NCBI RefSeq assembly: GCF_005222835.1 | Contig: NZ_STGA01000044.1 | Location: forward strand, 247,274 to 311,273 | DNA length: 64,000 bases | Source: Rhizobium sp. FKY42 | Lineage (GTDB): Bacteria; Pseudomonadota; Alphaproteobacteria; Rhizobiales; Rhizobiaceae | Direction of reading: 5' to 3' | In this document: piece after piece, positions 8,186 through 16,583 of the stretch | Position numbering within the stretch: position 1 is the stretch's first letter | Layout: each line of letters begins with the position of its first letter | Program-made: the position numbers and the translations under genes | The notes under the pieces: generated by a model | Databases searched by the model: none | Seen by the model: only the letters and a program-made list of their open reading frames with translations | Told to the model about the DNA's origin: nothing

Positions 8186-8590
8186 TTCACACTCTCAAAC
8201 CCTGAGTCCACAGTGCAACACTTGGGACATAAAAATTGCCGCGCCGTTAATTATTTTTCCCGCGCGGTAACCTTTCATTTACGGGCATCATTAATGATAG
8301 GGACGATCATTTAAGGGTCCGTAAATGCCATGGCCGAATTCGGCCGACGACAATGATGAGTCGTATGAATCACTTAAGGGAATTTCCTCCCAAAAAGATT
8401 CAGGTATGGCGCTGGCAGATTCACGAGAGAAATCAGGCGAATACCAAGTTTGTTTAACGAATTCCTATGCCTTGCCAAAGGGAGTCAGAGTTTGTTAACC
8501 AATTGGTGTCAGCTTCCAAATCAGGCAACGTCTGGATCCGTTTCGCGTTAGGGGGCAATCCACACCTTCGCGGCGGTTAAGGGGAAAATT
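8186..8590 (+). promoter_or_regulatory. ctrA upstream control region with five GANTC sites
   Basis: Gene-free region before ctrA. Five CcrM sites lie within 129 bp: GAGTC 8358-8362, GAATC 8367-8371, GATTC 8397-8401, GATTC 8418-8422, GAGTC 8482-8486. A TTAACCAA element near 8495 resembles the rhizobial CtrA half-site TTAACCAT, and a related GTTTGTTTAACGAATT stretch occurs near 8449-8464. A perfect 14-bp palindrome GGCCGAATTCGGCC is at 8332-8345. The ribosome site is AAGGGG before the ATG at 8591. Together this suggests control by DNA methylation state and by CtrA itself. Confidence 0.7.
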
Positions 8591-9292
8591 ATGCGGGTTC
8601 TACTCATCGAAGATGACAGCGCGACTGCCCAGAGCATCGAGCTGATGCTTAAGTCCGAGAGCTTCAATGTTTATACGACCGACCTCGGGGAAGAGGGCGT
8701 CGACCTTGGCAAGCTGTACGACTACGATATCATTCTTTTGGATCTCAACCTGCCGGACATGTCCGGTTACGAGGTTCTTCGTACGCTTCGTCTTTCCAAG
8801 GTAAAGACACCTATCCTCATCCTGTCCGGCATGGCCGGCATCGAGGACAAGGTTCGTGGTCTCGGTTTCGGCGCCGACGACTACATGACCAAGCCATTCC
8901 ACAAGGATGAGCTGGTCGCACGTATTCACGCCATCGTCCGCCGTTCGAAGGGCCATGCACAATCCATCATCGTGACCGGTGAGCTGATTGTGAACCTCGA
9001 CGCCAAGACGGTTGAAGTGGGTGGACAGCGCGTCCATCTGACCGGCAAGGAATACCAGATGCTCGAGCTTCTTTCCTTGCGAAAGGGCACGACTCTGACG
9101 AAGGAAATGTTCCTGAACCATCTGTATGGCGGTATGGATGAGCCGGAACTGAAGATTATCGACGTCTTCATCTGCAAACTGCGCAAGAAGCTGGCCAATG
9201 CCGCCGGTGGGGCGAACTACATCGAAACCGTTTGGGGCCGTGGCTACGTGCTGCGCGAGCCGGACGGCAGCGAATACGCCGAAACCGCCTGA
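8591..9292 (+). CDS. ctrA: Cell-cycle response regulator CtrA
   Basis: 233-residue OmpR/PhoB-type regulator, master cell-cycle transcription factor of alphaproteobacteria. The receiver starts [20 protein letters not shown], with acidic pair D8/D9, phosphoacceptor D51 ([16 protein letters not shown]), switch S in LILSGMAG and K in [10 protein letters not shown]. The winged-helix domain contains [20 protein letters not shown] and [20 protein letters not shown]. The order and wording match CtrA rather than other OmpR members. The C-terminus ends YAETA, not the AA ending used as a ClpXP degron in Caulobacter. Phosphate arrives through ChpT, encoded just downstream. Confidence 0.98.
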   Translation: MRVLLIEDDSATAQSIELMLKSESFNVYTTDLGEEGVDLGKLYDYDIILLDLNLPDMSGYEVLRTLRLSKVKTPILILSGMAGIEDKVRGLGFGADDYMTKPFHKDELVARIHAIVRRSKGHAQSIIVTGELIVNLDAKTVEVGGQRVHLTGKEYQMLELLSLRKGTTLTKEMFLNHLYGGMDEPELKIIDVFICKLRKKLANAAGGANYIETVWGRGYVLREPDGSEYAETA

Positions 9293-9325
9293 TACGGTTG
9301 CCATCCCGCAGGTTTCATCAAGAAG

Positions 9326-9360
9326 CGCCCGTAGCTTACGCTGCGGGCGTTTTGTTGTTT
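9326..9360 (+). terminator. Rho-independent terminator of ctrA
   Basis: CGCCCGTAGC at 9326-9335, loop TTAC, GCTGCGGGCG at 9340-9349 (one G-T pair), followed by TTTTGTTGTTT. It lies 33 bp after the ctrA stop. Confidence 0.88.
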
Positions 9361-9500
9361 GTTTCAAACATACCCGTTCCAACCCAGGTTCAGGCAGCAG
9401 GGCACGGCGCGCGACAGGCAATCCTTAGCGTCAAGGTCGCCGTGCCGCAGTCGCCGCTGTCTCGCGCTTCAATGATCTATCGGTTGGAAAAAAGTGCCGA

Positions 9501-9863
9501 TCAGGCAACCTTGGGCAGGTTGGCAAAGACCGAAGAGAGGATCTTGCGGTCAAAGGGCTTCAGCAGGAAATCATCTGCACCAGCCCGCTTGCCCTGCATC
9601 ATCTTCTTGAGATCAGCTTCGATTACGCAATAGTAGATGCGAACCGCCTTGCCCTGCGGCAGGCCACGGACACCGGCAATCAGGTCCAGCGCACCATCCA
9701 GTGCGGCATCCACAATGAGGATAGAAGGGGTCTCCGCCTGACACCGCATCATTGCCTCGCGGCCGGACGTTGCTTCGACGACCAGAAAATCGAGTTCGGT
9801 CAGAATACGCTTGGCAACCGTCCGAACGATGTCTGAACTGTCGGCGATCATCAGGCGCTGCAT
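9501..9863 (-). CDS. Single-domain response regulator with atypical active site
   Basis: 120-residue receiver without output domain. The start at 9863 has GGAGGG 4 nt upstream; ATG at 9875 is also in frame. D52 (ILIVDAALDG) aligns with the phosphoacceptor and K in FLLKPFDRK with the conserved lysine, but the usual acidic pair is reduced to A7-D8-S9 and the switch Thr/Ser position reads IYYCVIEAD, with Cys in place of Thr. It sits between ctrA and chpT and is convergent with ctrA. A role in the CtrA relay is inferred from position; the unusual site suggests altered phosphorylation or a phosphate-independent role. It does not look like CpdR or DivK. Confidence 0.82.
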   Translation of the reverse strand: MQRLMIADSSDIVRTVAKRILTELDFLVVEATSGREAMMRCQAETPSILIVDAALDGALDLIAGVRGLPQGKAVRIYYCVIEADLKKMMQGKRAGADDFLLKPFDRKILSSVFANLPKVA

Positions 9864-9959
9864 CGAACCCTCCATTGGACCAAATGGACCAAACCCCGCG
9901 TACGTTTTCGCACGCGGGTTGAGGTTATAGAGTTCACGCTAATGAAAGGTTACCACCGT

Positions 9960-10607
9960 TCAGGCAACTGCACCTTCTGCGATAAAGGTGATGCGGTCTT
10001 CGTAGGAAACGTGTTTCAGTTCCATCCCGCACTCCTCGGCCAGAAGCACCGTGTAATAGGGCTGGATGGTGTGACCGTCGACAGCCTCTTCCAGCGTGCC
10101 AGAGTTGATTTCCACATACTTGGCAGGAACGCGCAGCATGCGGCCTTTCACGGTGATGGAGAATTTGGGGTCGGTCTCCACATCCTCCAGAACGATGTCC
10201 ATGGAGCCGCCGCGCGGGATGGCGCTGTAGGCCACGAGGAAGAGGTTAAGCAGAAGCTTCACACGGTTCTTCGGAATGATGGCGCGCGGACCACTCCACG
10301 TGACCTCGGTCTTCTTTTCCGCCGCGGCAAAGTCTTTTGCCGCCTTTTCCGCTTCACCCGTATCGATGGAAGCGCCAACGGAACCGGAGGCCCCGAACGC
10401 CAGACGGGCAAACTTCAGCCGAACCGAAGCATTGAGGGCGGAGGTGCGGATCAGGTCCAGCGCATCGGCATCGGTGCCTCCTTCGTCCAACAGTTCGAGA
10501 CCGTTGTTGATGGCGCCGACCGGCGAAATGACATCGTGGCAGACACGGCTGCACAGGAGCGCCGCCAGATCGGGACCGCTCAGAGTGAGGTTCGGATTCT
10601 TCGGCAT
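9960..10607 (-). CDS. chpT: Histidine phosphotransferase ChpT
   Basis: 215 residues. The N-terminal helical hairpin carries the phosphorylated histidine H24 in CSRVCHDVISPVGAINNGLE, then LELLDEGG; the C-terminal part is a degenerate ATPase-like fold (NRVKLLLNLFLVAYSAIPRGG, and GHTIQPYYTVLLAEECGMEL). In Caulobacter ChpT passes phosphate from CckA to CtrA and CpdR. It lies close to ctrA, on the opposite strand, with the atypical receiver next to it in the same direction (97 bp apart). Confidence 0.93.
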   Translation of the reverse strand: MPKNPNLTLSGPDLAALLCSRVCHDVISPVGAINNGLELLDEGGTDADALDLIRTSALNASVRLKFARLAFGASGSVGASIDTGEAEKAAKDFAAAEKKTEVTWSGPRAIIPKNRVKLLLNLFLVAYSAIPRGGSMDIVLEDVETDPKFSITVKGRMLRVPAKYVEINSGTLEEAVDGHTIQPYYTVLLAEECGMELKHVSYEDRITFIAEGAVA

Positions 10608-10825
10608 GGATTTCGGTTCCTGTTCCGGTGGCTCTCGCAGGCGCGGCTTCGCGCATCACGAGGGACTGACATTGCAAGATTGCCCGGACCTGTTCTTCTC
10701 GACTTGGGTCCAGTGCTTCGCCGCCATAATGACACCATTTTTGGTAAACCGGTTGTTAACAGGATGGCAGCAGAATAGTGCAGCCGTGACCTAGGCATAC
10801 GATTTTCGAACAAACGGACAGGCCC

Positions 10826-11410
10826 ATGATCATCAGAAGACTTTCCGCTGTTGCCCGGCTCGTAGTCGCCACACTCGGCGCAACGCTGGCTTCAGTCATG
10901 TCCACGCCCGCACAGGCCCAATCGGGATCGCAATATTCGGTGCAGGAAATTGTCGATGCCGGACATGGCTTCTTCGGCTCCACCAGCGGCGGGCTGGCCA
11001 AGGTGGTGGAGAAAGCCTTCTCTCAATATGGTTTGCCGAACGGTTACATCCTCGGCCAGGAAGGGTCCGGTGCATTCATTGCCGGTCTGACCTATGGCGA
11101 AGGCGAGCTTTACACCAAGAATGCAGGTAAGCACCCGGCCTTCTGGCAGGGACCATCTCTGGGCCTGGACTATGGCGGCCAGGGCGCCCGCACCATGATG
11201 CTGGTCTATAATCTGCCGGATATCCAGAGCCTGTATGCGCGCTTTGGCGGTGTCAGCGGCTCTGCCTTCGTTGTGGCAGGGGTCGGGATGACGGCCCTTC
11301 GCAACGACCAGATTGTCCTCGTTCCAATCCGCACCGGGCTTGGCGCACGCCTTGGCGTCAATGTCGGTTATCTGAAGTTCACGCAGCAGCCGACATGGAA
11401 TCCCTTCTGA
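10826..11410 (+). CDS. eipA: EipA-family periplasmic protein (DUF1134)
   Basis: 194 residues with a signal peptide (MIIRRLSAVARLVVATLGAT, cleavage near AQAQS) and one DUF1134 domain: VQEIVDAGHGFFGSTSGGLAKVVEKAF split over two motifs, GLPNGYILGQEGSGAFIAGL, YGEGELYTKNAG, LGLDYGGQGARTMMLVYNLP. In Brucella the DUF1134 protein EipA protects the cell envelope and its gene is bound by CtrA. Here it is divergent from chpT, and the 218-bp gap between them contains GTTGTTAAC-like elements that could serve CtrA. The symbol is given by family and context. Confidence 0.85.
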   Translation: MIIRRLSAVARLVVATLGATLASVMSTPAQAQSGSQYSVQEIVDAGHGFFGSTSGGLAKVVEKAFSQYGLPNGYILGQEGSGAFIAGLTYGEGELYTKNAGKHPAFWQGPSLGLDYGGQGARTMMLVYNLPDIQSLYARFGGVSGSAFVVAGVGMTALRNDQIVLVPIRTGLGARLGVNVGYLKFTQQPTWNPF

Positions 11411-11540
11411 TTCCGCCAACCGGCAGCAGTCCATGCTGCCTTGCCGCGCCATCCTGCCTGTCAACGCAGTTGCACATATTGCTGTCCGGCACGCGATCGG
11501 TTAGCACTATCGGAAATTGCCAGCCTGCTGTGGATCTTCC

Positions 11541-12722
11541 GTGATACAATTCGCGCTACTCTTCGGGTTCGGCTTTCTGAGCGCCGTCCTGCTGGTCATG
11601 ATCCTGGCACCGGCGGTCCATCGCCGCGTCGTCGTCTATACCGAGAACCGTCTCAAGGCCACAATGCCCATCAGCCCCTCGGAAGTGCGGGCGCAGCGGG
11701 ATATGGCGCGCGCCGTCTACGCCGCCGAAAACGCACGCACCAAGCAGGAACTGCTGCAGGAGCGCGACAAGGCCGTCGGCATGCAGATCCGGTTCGACAA
11801 GCTGGCGGCTGAGGCGTCCGAACTGCATTCCAGCAACCACGAACTGCAGATGCAGGTTCAGGACATGAGCGCCGAGGCCGCCGATCTGCGCTCGCGCCTG
11901 CGTCGCGAAGAAGGCTTCATCCGGCAGTTGAAGGAATCGCTCCATCTGGTCGAAACCAACGTCTCCGCGCGGAACGAAACGATCGAGGCGCTGGAGCGGC
12001 GCATCACCCGGCTGACGGCGGAAATCGATGATCTACGCCTCGACCTGTCTGCGCGTGAGACCGAGATTGAAAGCAGCCGGTTGCGCGCGACGGCACTGCG
12101 CGAAGAACGCGATACTCTTCGGATCGACACGAAACTTCTGACGACGCGGGCAAAAGACGCCGAAATGCGTTTTCAGGAAGCAGAGCGCAAACTGGCACGG
12201 CTGGAAAAGAAGCTGGCAAGGGAAACCGCAGCGAAGGCGGATCTCGAAACGCGGCTTCAGTGGCGCGAGCAGGAACTGGATCGCATGCGCACCGCCCGCA
12301 GTGCCGGAGCGGAGGTGGTCCAGCCGGTCACCGGCAACTACCCCTTGCCGCGCAAGAAGCTCCCCGCCAATGCGAAGAAGGCAGCGGCGGCGGCACTTCT
12401 CGAAACCACGGATGATGACGAAGACCACATGTTGCCCGTACAAACGCTCGAAAGCGATCTTCGAAGCCGTTCCTCGGCACTCACGGCTCAATTGACGAAG
12501 GCGAAGACGAAGAAGGCCCAGGATGCTGTTCGCGCAGAACTTGCCGCCATCGCCGCCGACATGGTTGCCCTGACGGCTGTGAAGGATGGCAACGCAGAAG
12601 AGCTGAAAGCTTCGTTGCTCGCTGCCGCCAGGGAAAAGCCGGAAGACAGCGACCATATGAGCCTCGCCGAACGTGCAGCCATGGCGATCGACCGAGTTTC
12701 GCCAACACCGACAGCAGAATAG
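11541..12722 (+). CDS. Membrane-anchored long coiled-coil protein
   Basis: 393 residues from a GTG at 11541 (a TTG at 11517 is also in frame; neither has a strong ribosome site). One membrane helix at residues ~3-23 (FALLFGFGFLSAVLLVMILA) is followed by a cytoplasmic coiled coil to about residue 260, with many heptads of E, R, L and K. A basic/Ala-rich linker follows (PLPRKKLPANAKKAAAAALL), then a helical C-terminal part with SDLRSRSSALTAQLTKAKTK. Not recognised beyond a conserved rhizobial hypothetical. A scaffold or envelope role is plausible but unproven. Confidence 0.75.
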   Translation: MIQFALLFGFGFLSAVLLVMILAPAVHRRVVVYTENRLKATMPISPSEVRAQRDMARAVYAAENARTKQELLQERDKAVGMQIRFDKLAAEASELHSSNHELQMQVQDMSAEAADLRSRLRREEGFIRQLKESLHLVETNVSARNETIEALERRITRLTAEIDDLRLDLSARETEIESSRLRATALREERDTLRIDTKLLTTRAKDAEMRFQEAERKLARLEKKLARETAAKADLETRLQWREQELDRMRTARSAGAEVVQPVTGNYPLPRKKLPANAKKAAAAALLETTDDDEDHMLPVQTLESDLRSRSSALTAQLTKAKTKKAQDAVRAELAAIAADMVALTAVKDGNAEELKASLLAAAREKPEDSDHMSLAERAAMAIDRVSPTPTAE

Positions 12723-12726
12723 AAGA

Positions 12727-13569
12727 TCAGCGGAGCAAATCCTGGCCGCGCGCCATCTCATAAAGCGCTATGCCGGTCGCGGTTGCCGCATTGAGGCTGT
12801 CCAGCTGTGGCATTTGCGGAATACGGGCCGTCTGGAAGCGTTGCATAATGTGGGCAGGCAATCCCTCGCCTTCCGTCCCCGTCACCAGTGCGACACGGGT
12901 TGCCTTCGCAACATCCCGGATATCGATCTCGCCACGTGGCGAAAGCCCGAAGATGGCAAAGCCCGCTCGATCCACGGTTTCCAGCAGCGAAAGCGCCGCG
13001 CCACCGCGCGCGAAAGGCACGGATAGAACAGAACCGACCGAGACCCGAAGAGCCTTGCGATAGAGCGGATCACAGGAGGTTTCGTCCAGCAGAAGCGCAC
13101 TCACCCCAAAGGCCGCAGCGTTGCGGAAGATCGATCCTATATTGTCATGGTTGGAAATGCCACAGCAAACACCGATCAGGGCCTTTTCCGGCAGCGCGTT
13201 CAAAAGCGCATCCGCACCCTGCTCCAGCGCGCGGAAACCCAGAGCCAGGACGCCACGGTGAAGGTGAAAGCCCGCGATCTGATCGAGAACCGCAGCGGAG
13301 GCGACGTAGACCGGGACTTCGGCGGGAAACGCCGCCACAATGTCTGCTACCCCCTCCACCCGATTTTCCAACAGCAGCAGCTTTTCCGCACGAAACCGCG
13401 CCGCCGCCGACGCGTGGGCCGCAGCCAGCATGCGCAGCACGACCGTACCTTCCGCGATAAACTGCCCGTGACGGCCCACCAGATCCCGCTCCCGAATATC
13501 GCGAAACTCAGCGATACGTGGATCATGCGGATCGTTTATGCGGATGATCTGGCGGACAGTGTCACGCAT
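12727..13569 (-). CDS. TrmH/SpoU-family RNA 2'-O-methyltransferase
   Basis: 280 residues. The C-terminal SPOUT domain carries the three family motifs: SNHDNIGSIFRNAAAFG (motif 1), VALVTGTEGEGL (motif 2) and IPQMPQLDSLNAATATGIAL (motif 3), which build the knotted SAM site. The N-terminal part (FIAEGTVVLRML, AEKLLLLENRVEGV) fits the small substrate-binding domain of the rRNA/tRNA methyltransferase family. Which RNA is modified cannot be told. It is convergent with the coiled-coil gene (4 bp between stops) and follows the DUF6476-like gene by 2 bp. Confidence 0.9.
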   Translation of the reverse strand: MRDTVRQIIRINDPHDPRIAEFRDIRERDLVGRHGQFIAEGTVVLRMLAAAHASAAARFRAEKLLLLENRVEGVADIVAAFPAEVPVYVASAAVLDQIAGFHLHRGVLALGFRALEQGADALLNALPEKALIGVCCGISNHDNIGSIFRNAAAFGVSALLLDETSCDPLYRKALRVSVGSVLSVPFARGGAALSLLETVDRAGFAIFGLSPRGEIDIRDVAKATRVALVTGTEGEGLPAHIMQRFQTARIPQMPQLDSLNAATATGIALYEMARGQDLLR

Positions 13570-13571
13570 GG

Positions 13572-13955
13572 TCAGTTGGTGACCGTCACATCCGCCACGA
13601 TCCGGCCGACGGACAGATCGAAGATCAGCACCTTGCGCTCACCCTTCAGGCTGCCCCAGAACAGGATCTGGCTGCCGGAACTGGAGACGGACTGGATCTC
13701 GAAACCCTGCGGCAAGGCGGCGCGTGCGGAAAGCGGCTGGTCGGCGGGCACGGCAAACCCCACAGGGGCTGCTACCTTTTCGGCTTCCGGGCGGTTCTTC
13801 ACCTTATAGACAACCGCGAACAACACGGCCATAAGGCTGACGATTATGATGCCGCTTGAGACGATCTGCAGACGAACCATCTTCCGCCGAACGTTTTCCA
13901 TTACCGGATCGAGCGGCTCGTCGTCTTGCTGGTGCTCGGTATCATGATTGGCCAT
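13572..13955 (-). CDS. Single-pass membrane protein, DUF6476-like
   Basis: 127 residues: an acidic N-terminus (HDTEHQQDDEPLDPVMENVRR), one membrane helix around residues 30-50 (LQIVSSGIIIVSLMAVLFAV) and a beta-rich periplasmic tail with GSQILFWGSLKGERKVLIFD. I assign DUF6476 from memory of its usual position beside an rluA-family gene. Its start lies 42 bp from the divergent rluD-like start. It forms a tight unit with the TrmH-type gene (2 bp). Confidence 0.75.
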   Translation of the reverse strand: MANHDTEHQQDDEPLDPVMENVRRKMVRLQIVSSGIIIVSLMAVLFAVVYKVKNRPEAEKVAAPVGFAVPADQPLSARAALPQGFEIQSVSSSGSQILFWGSLKGERKVLIFDLSVGRIVADVTVTN

Positions 13956-13997
13956 CAGTCAGGCGCCCTTGTTGTCAATGTCATCGGATCAGAAGAA

Positions 13998-15023
13998 ATG
14001 AACGACCCCTTTAATCAAGGCGAGACGCCAAGGAAAGTGCTGACTGCCGGAGAAGATGCCGAAGGGCGGCTGGATTCATGGCTGACCGGCGTTCTGGAAG
14101 GGGAGTTTTCCCGCAATCGCATCAAGTCGCTGATCGAGCAAGGTGCGGTATACATTGATGGCAAACCCTGCCTTGAGGCGAAAAAGAAGGTTCATCCGGG
14201 CATGGTCGTCGAAATCGAGGCCCCCGAACCGGAAGATCCGGAGCCGAAGGGTGAGGACATTCCGCTGGAGGTTCTCTACGAAGACGATGACCTGATCGTG
14301 ATCGCAAAGCCTGCGGGACTGGTGGTGCATCCGGGTGCAGGAAACTGGACCGGCACACTGGTCAACGCACTGATCCACCATTGCGGCGATAGTCTTTCGG
14401 GCATCGGCGGCGTCAAGCGACCGGGCATCGTGCATCGCCTCGACAAGGATACAAGCGGCGTCATGGTCGTTGCGAAGAACGATATGGCGCATCGCCATCT
14501 GGCGGACCAGTTTGCCGATCACGGCCGCACGGGCGATCTGGAGCGCGCCTATCTTGCCCTCGTCTGGGGGCGTCCGCAGCAACTGCGCGGCACGATCGAT
14601 GCGCCACTGGGCCGCTCGACGGCAGACCGTACCAAGCGCAGCGTGAAGCGCGAGGAAAGCATGGATGCCCGTGAGGCGATCACCCATTACGAAGTCGTCG
14701 AACGCTTTCATGAGCTGCCGGATGCCACGGCCCTCGCCGCTCTCGTCGAATGCCGGCTGGAGACAGGGCGAACCCATCAGATTCGCGTTCACATGGCCCA
14801 TATCGGTCATCCACTGATTGGCGATCCGGATTATGGCGCTGCGTTCAAAACCAAAGCCAACCGGCTGCCGGATGAGGCAAAGCACGCGGTCAATGGCTTC
14901 CACCGTCAGGCTTTGCATGCCTATCTTCTAGCCTTCGAACATCCACGGACTGGCGAGATCATGGAATTCGAGGCGCCCATCCCGGAAGATTTCGAGGAAC
15001 TTCTCGAAGCACTTCGTGGATAG
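13998..15023 (+). CDS. rluD: 23S rRNA pseudouridine synthase, RluD type
   Basis: 341 residues from ATG 13998 (AGAAG upstream; the frame opens at 13926 but would overlap the divergent gene). An S4 RNA-binding domain covers residues ~22-72, and the RluA catalytic domain carries HRLDKDTSG with the catalytic aspartate D149. Motifs ARVALVWGRP-like (YLALVWGRPQ), ECRLETGRTHQIRVHMA and PLIGDPDYG follow. RluD modifies helix 69 of 23S rRNA; RluC/RluA specificities are alternatives. It is followed by a gap that carries the rpoH promoter. Confidence 0.88.
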   Translation: MNDPFNQGETPRKVLTAGEDAEGRLDSWLTGVLEGEFSRNRIKSLIEQGAVYIDGKPCLEAKKKVHPGMVVEIEAPEPEDPEPKGEDIPLEVLYEDDDLIVIAKPAGLVVHPGAGNWTGTLVNALIHHCGDSLSGIGGVKRPGIVHRLDKDTSGVMVVAKNDMAHRHLADQFADHGRTGDLERAYLALVWGRPQQLRGTIDAPLGRSTADRTKRSVKREESMDAREAITHYEVVERFHELPDATALAALVECRLETGRTHQIRVHMAHIGHPLIGDPDYGAAFKTKANRLPDEAKHAVNGFHRQALHAYLLAFEHPRTGEIMEFEAPIPEDFEELLEALRG

Positions 15024-15189
15024 CCGACGCGAGCTGCAACATTTTACTTCCTTCTGCGTTTTAAGATGTCCGCCGGGTCGATTGTGCGCGTGAGACATTC
15101 GTCAGCCCTTCTGCGCGGGTAAATCTGCACTGCTCATCGACATGTCATGATCCAGCCAGATTCCACAGCGTATCTAGCCATGGACAGGC

Positions 15190-15218
15190 TTGAACGGTGT
15201 AAATTCAATACTTATCTG
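15190..15218 (+). promoter_or_regulatory. Candidate rpoH promoter
   Basis: TTGAAC at 15190-15195, 17-bp spacer, TATCTG at 15213-15218, about 98 bp before the rpoH ATG. The preceding C makes CTTGAAC, which also resembles a heat-shock -35, but no CCATnT-type -10 follows at the proper distance. The 15024-15315 gap holds no gene. Confidence 0.4.
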
Positions 15219-15315
15219 TCACGTGGCTTGGTGCGAGGTCGCCTAGACTCGCGCCGCACAGGCTCGCCAGCGGCAGACGCTTCCAGGGAGCCGGAAACGA
15301 AGAAAGGGGTGCTCT

Positions 15316-16218
15316 ATGGCCCGCAACACACTTCCGTCCATCACAGCCGGCGAAGCCGGTCTGAACCGCTATCTGGACGAAATCCGCAAATTCCCGATGC
15401 TGGAACCGCAGCAGGAATACATGCTTGCAAAGCGGTATAATGAACATGGGGATCGCGACGCCGCACATCAACTGGTGACTTCGCATTTGAGACTCGTGGC
15501 AAAGATTGCCATGGGCTATCGCGGCTACGGCCTGCCGATCGGCGAAGTCGTCTCTGAAGGCAATGTCGGCCTGATGCAGGCGGTCAAGAAATTCGATCCC
15601 GAGCGCGGTTTCCGTCTGGCGACTTACGCGATGTGGTGGATCAAGGCCTCCATTCAGGAATACATCCTGCGCTCCTGGTCACTCGTCAAAATGGGTACGA
15701 CCGCTAATCAAAAGCGTCTGTTCTTCAACCTGCGCCGCCTGAAGGGTCGCATTCAGGCCATCGACGAGGGTGATCTGAAGCCGGAGCAGGTCCGCGAGAT
15801 TGCGACCAAGCTGAATGTCTCCGAAGAGGAAGTGGTTTCGATGAACCGTCGCCTGACGGGCGACGCCTCGCTGAACGCGCCCATTCGCGCCACAGAAGGT
15901 GAATCCGGTCAGTGGCAGGATTGGCTGGTCGACGACCACGACAGCCAGGAAGATGTTCTGATCGAGCAGGACGAGCTGGAAACACGACGCCGCATGCTGG
16001 AACGGGCGCTCAGCGTGCTCAATGAGCGCGAACGCCGGATTTTCGAAGCGCGCCGGCTGTCCGAAGACCCGGTAACGCTGGAAGAACTTTCCGCTGAATT
16101 CGATATTAGTCGCGAACGCGTGCGGCAGATCGAAGTCCGCGCCTTTGAAAAGGTACAGGAAGCCGTCCAGAAGGAAGCTCTGGCTGCGGCGAAGGCCTTG
16201 CGCGTCGTTGACGCGTAA
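15316..16218 (+). CDS. rpoH: RNA polymerase heat-shock sigma factor RpoH (sigma-32)
   Basis: 300 residues with sigma-70 regions 2 (RLVAKIAMGYRGYGLPIGEV, FRLATYAMWWIKASIQEYIL), 3 and 4 (LEELSAEFDISRERVRQIEV). The RpoH box is visible as QKRLFFNLRR. The start codon follows AAAGGGG-like purines. Rhizobia often have two RpoH copies; wording and length fit the main one (RpoH1) but this cannot be settled here. Conserved core-binding and -10 recognition residues are intact. Confidence 0.97.
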   Translation: MARNTLPSITAGEAGLNRYLDEIRKFPMLEPQQEYMLAKRYNEHGDRDAAHQLVTSHLRLVAKIAMGYRGYGLPIGEVVSEGNVGLMQAVKKFDPERGFRLATYAMWWIKASIQEYILRSWSLVKMGTTANQKRLFFNLRRLKGRIQAIDEGDLKPEQVREIATKLNVSEEEVVSMNRRLTGDASLNAPIRATEGESGQWQDWLVDDHDSQEDVLIEQDELETRRRMLERALSVLNERERRIFEARRLSEDPVTLEELSAEFDISRERVRQIEVRAFEKVQEAVQKEALAAAKALRVVDA

Positions 16219-16583
16219 GACGTACCTTGGAATGGCAGCACAACCCGCCGCCGGCGTGCCGCATTTTTCGGTCGAAAGCGCAAGTTTTCGGCATAGGCTA
16301 TACTTTGTTACCGGGTGGCGAATGCATTGGCATTGCGGTTTCGTTCATGCACAGGTCCAGCTTCCCGTTGATTTAACGATAAAAAATTAGAGAATAATAA
16401 TCTATTACATTAAACATGAAGAACTTAACCCCTAATTGTTGTGGAGAGACATTAAGCTTTCGGTTACCTCGCAGGCACATATCTGCATGAAACGTCAGGA
16501 TGTAACTGGCTGCGCGCCCTCTTGAGGGTTGTCGCACGGCCGATCCTGACGGTTGTTCCTGTGGGCATAGATCGGGGTCAAGC
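16219..16583 (+). other. AT-rich gap between rpoH and chemoreceptor gene
   Basis: 365 bp. It holds a weak stem with ATTTTT soon after rpoH (near 16251-16270), an AT-rich promoter-like stretch at about 16370-16440, and a strongly folded segment at 16493-16551 just before the chemoreceptor start. No small gene with a ribosome site was found. Confidence 0.5.
16493..16551 (+). ncRNA. Structured 5' leader of the chemoreceptor gene
   Basis: Nested pairing: CGTCAGGAT (16493-16501) with ATCCTGACG (16543-16551), GGC (16508-16510) with GCC (16539-16541), TGCG (16511-16514) with CGCA (16533-16536), and CCCT (16517-16520) with AGGG (16525-16528) around loop CTTG. The hairpin ends 32 nt before the start codon at 16584. 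There is no long T-tract, so a leader element is favoured over a terminator. It matches no riboswitch class I know. Confidence 0.5.
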
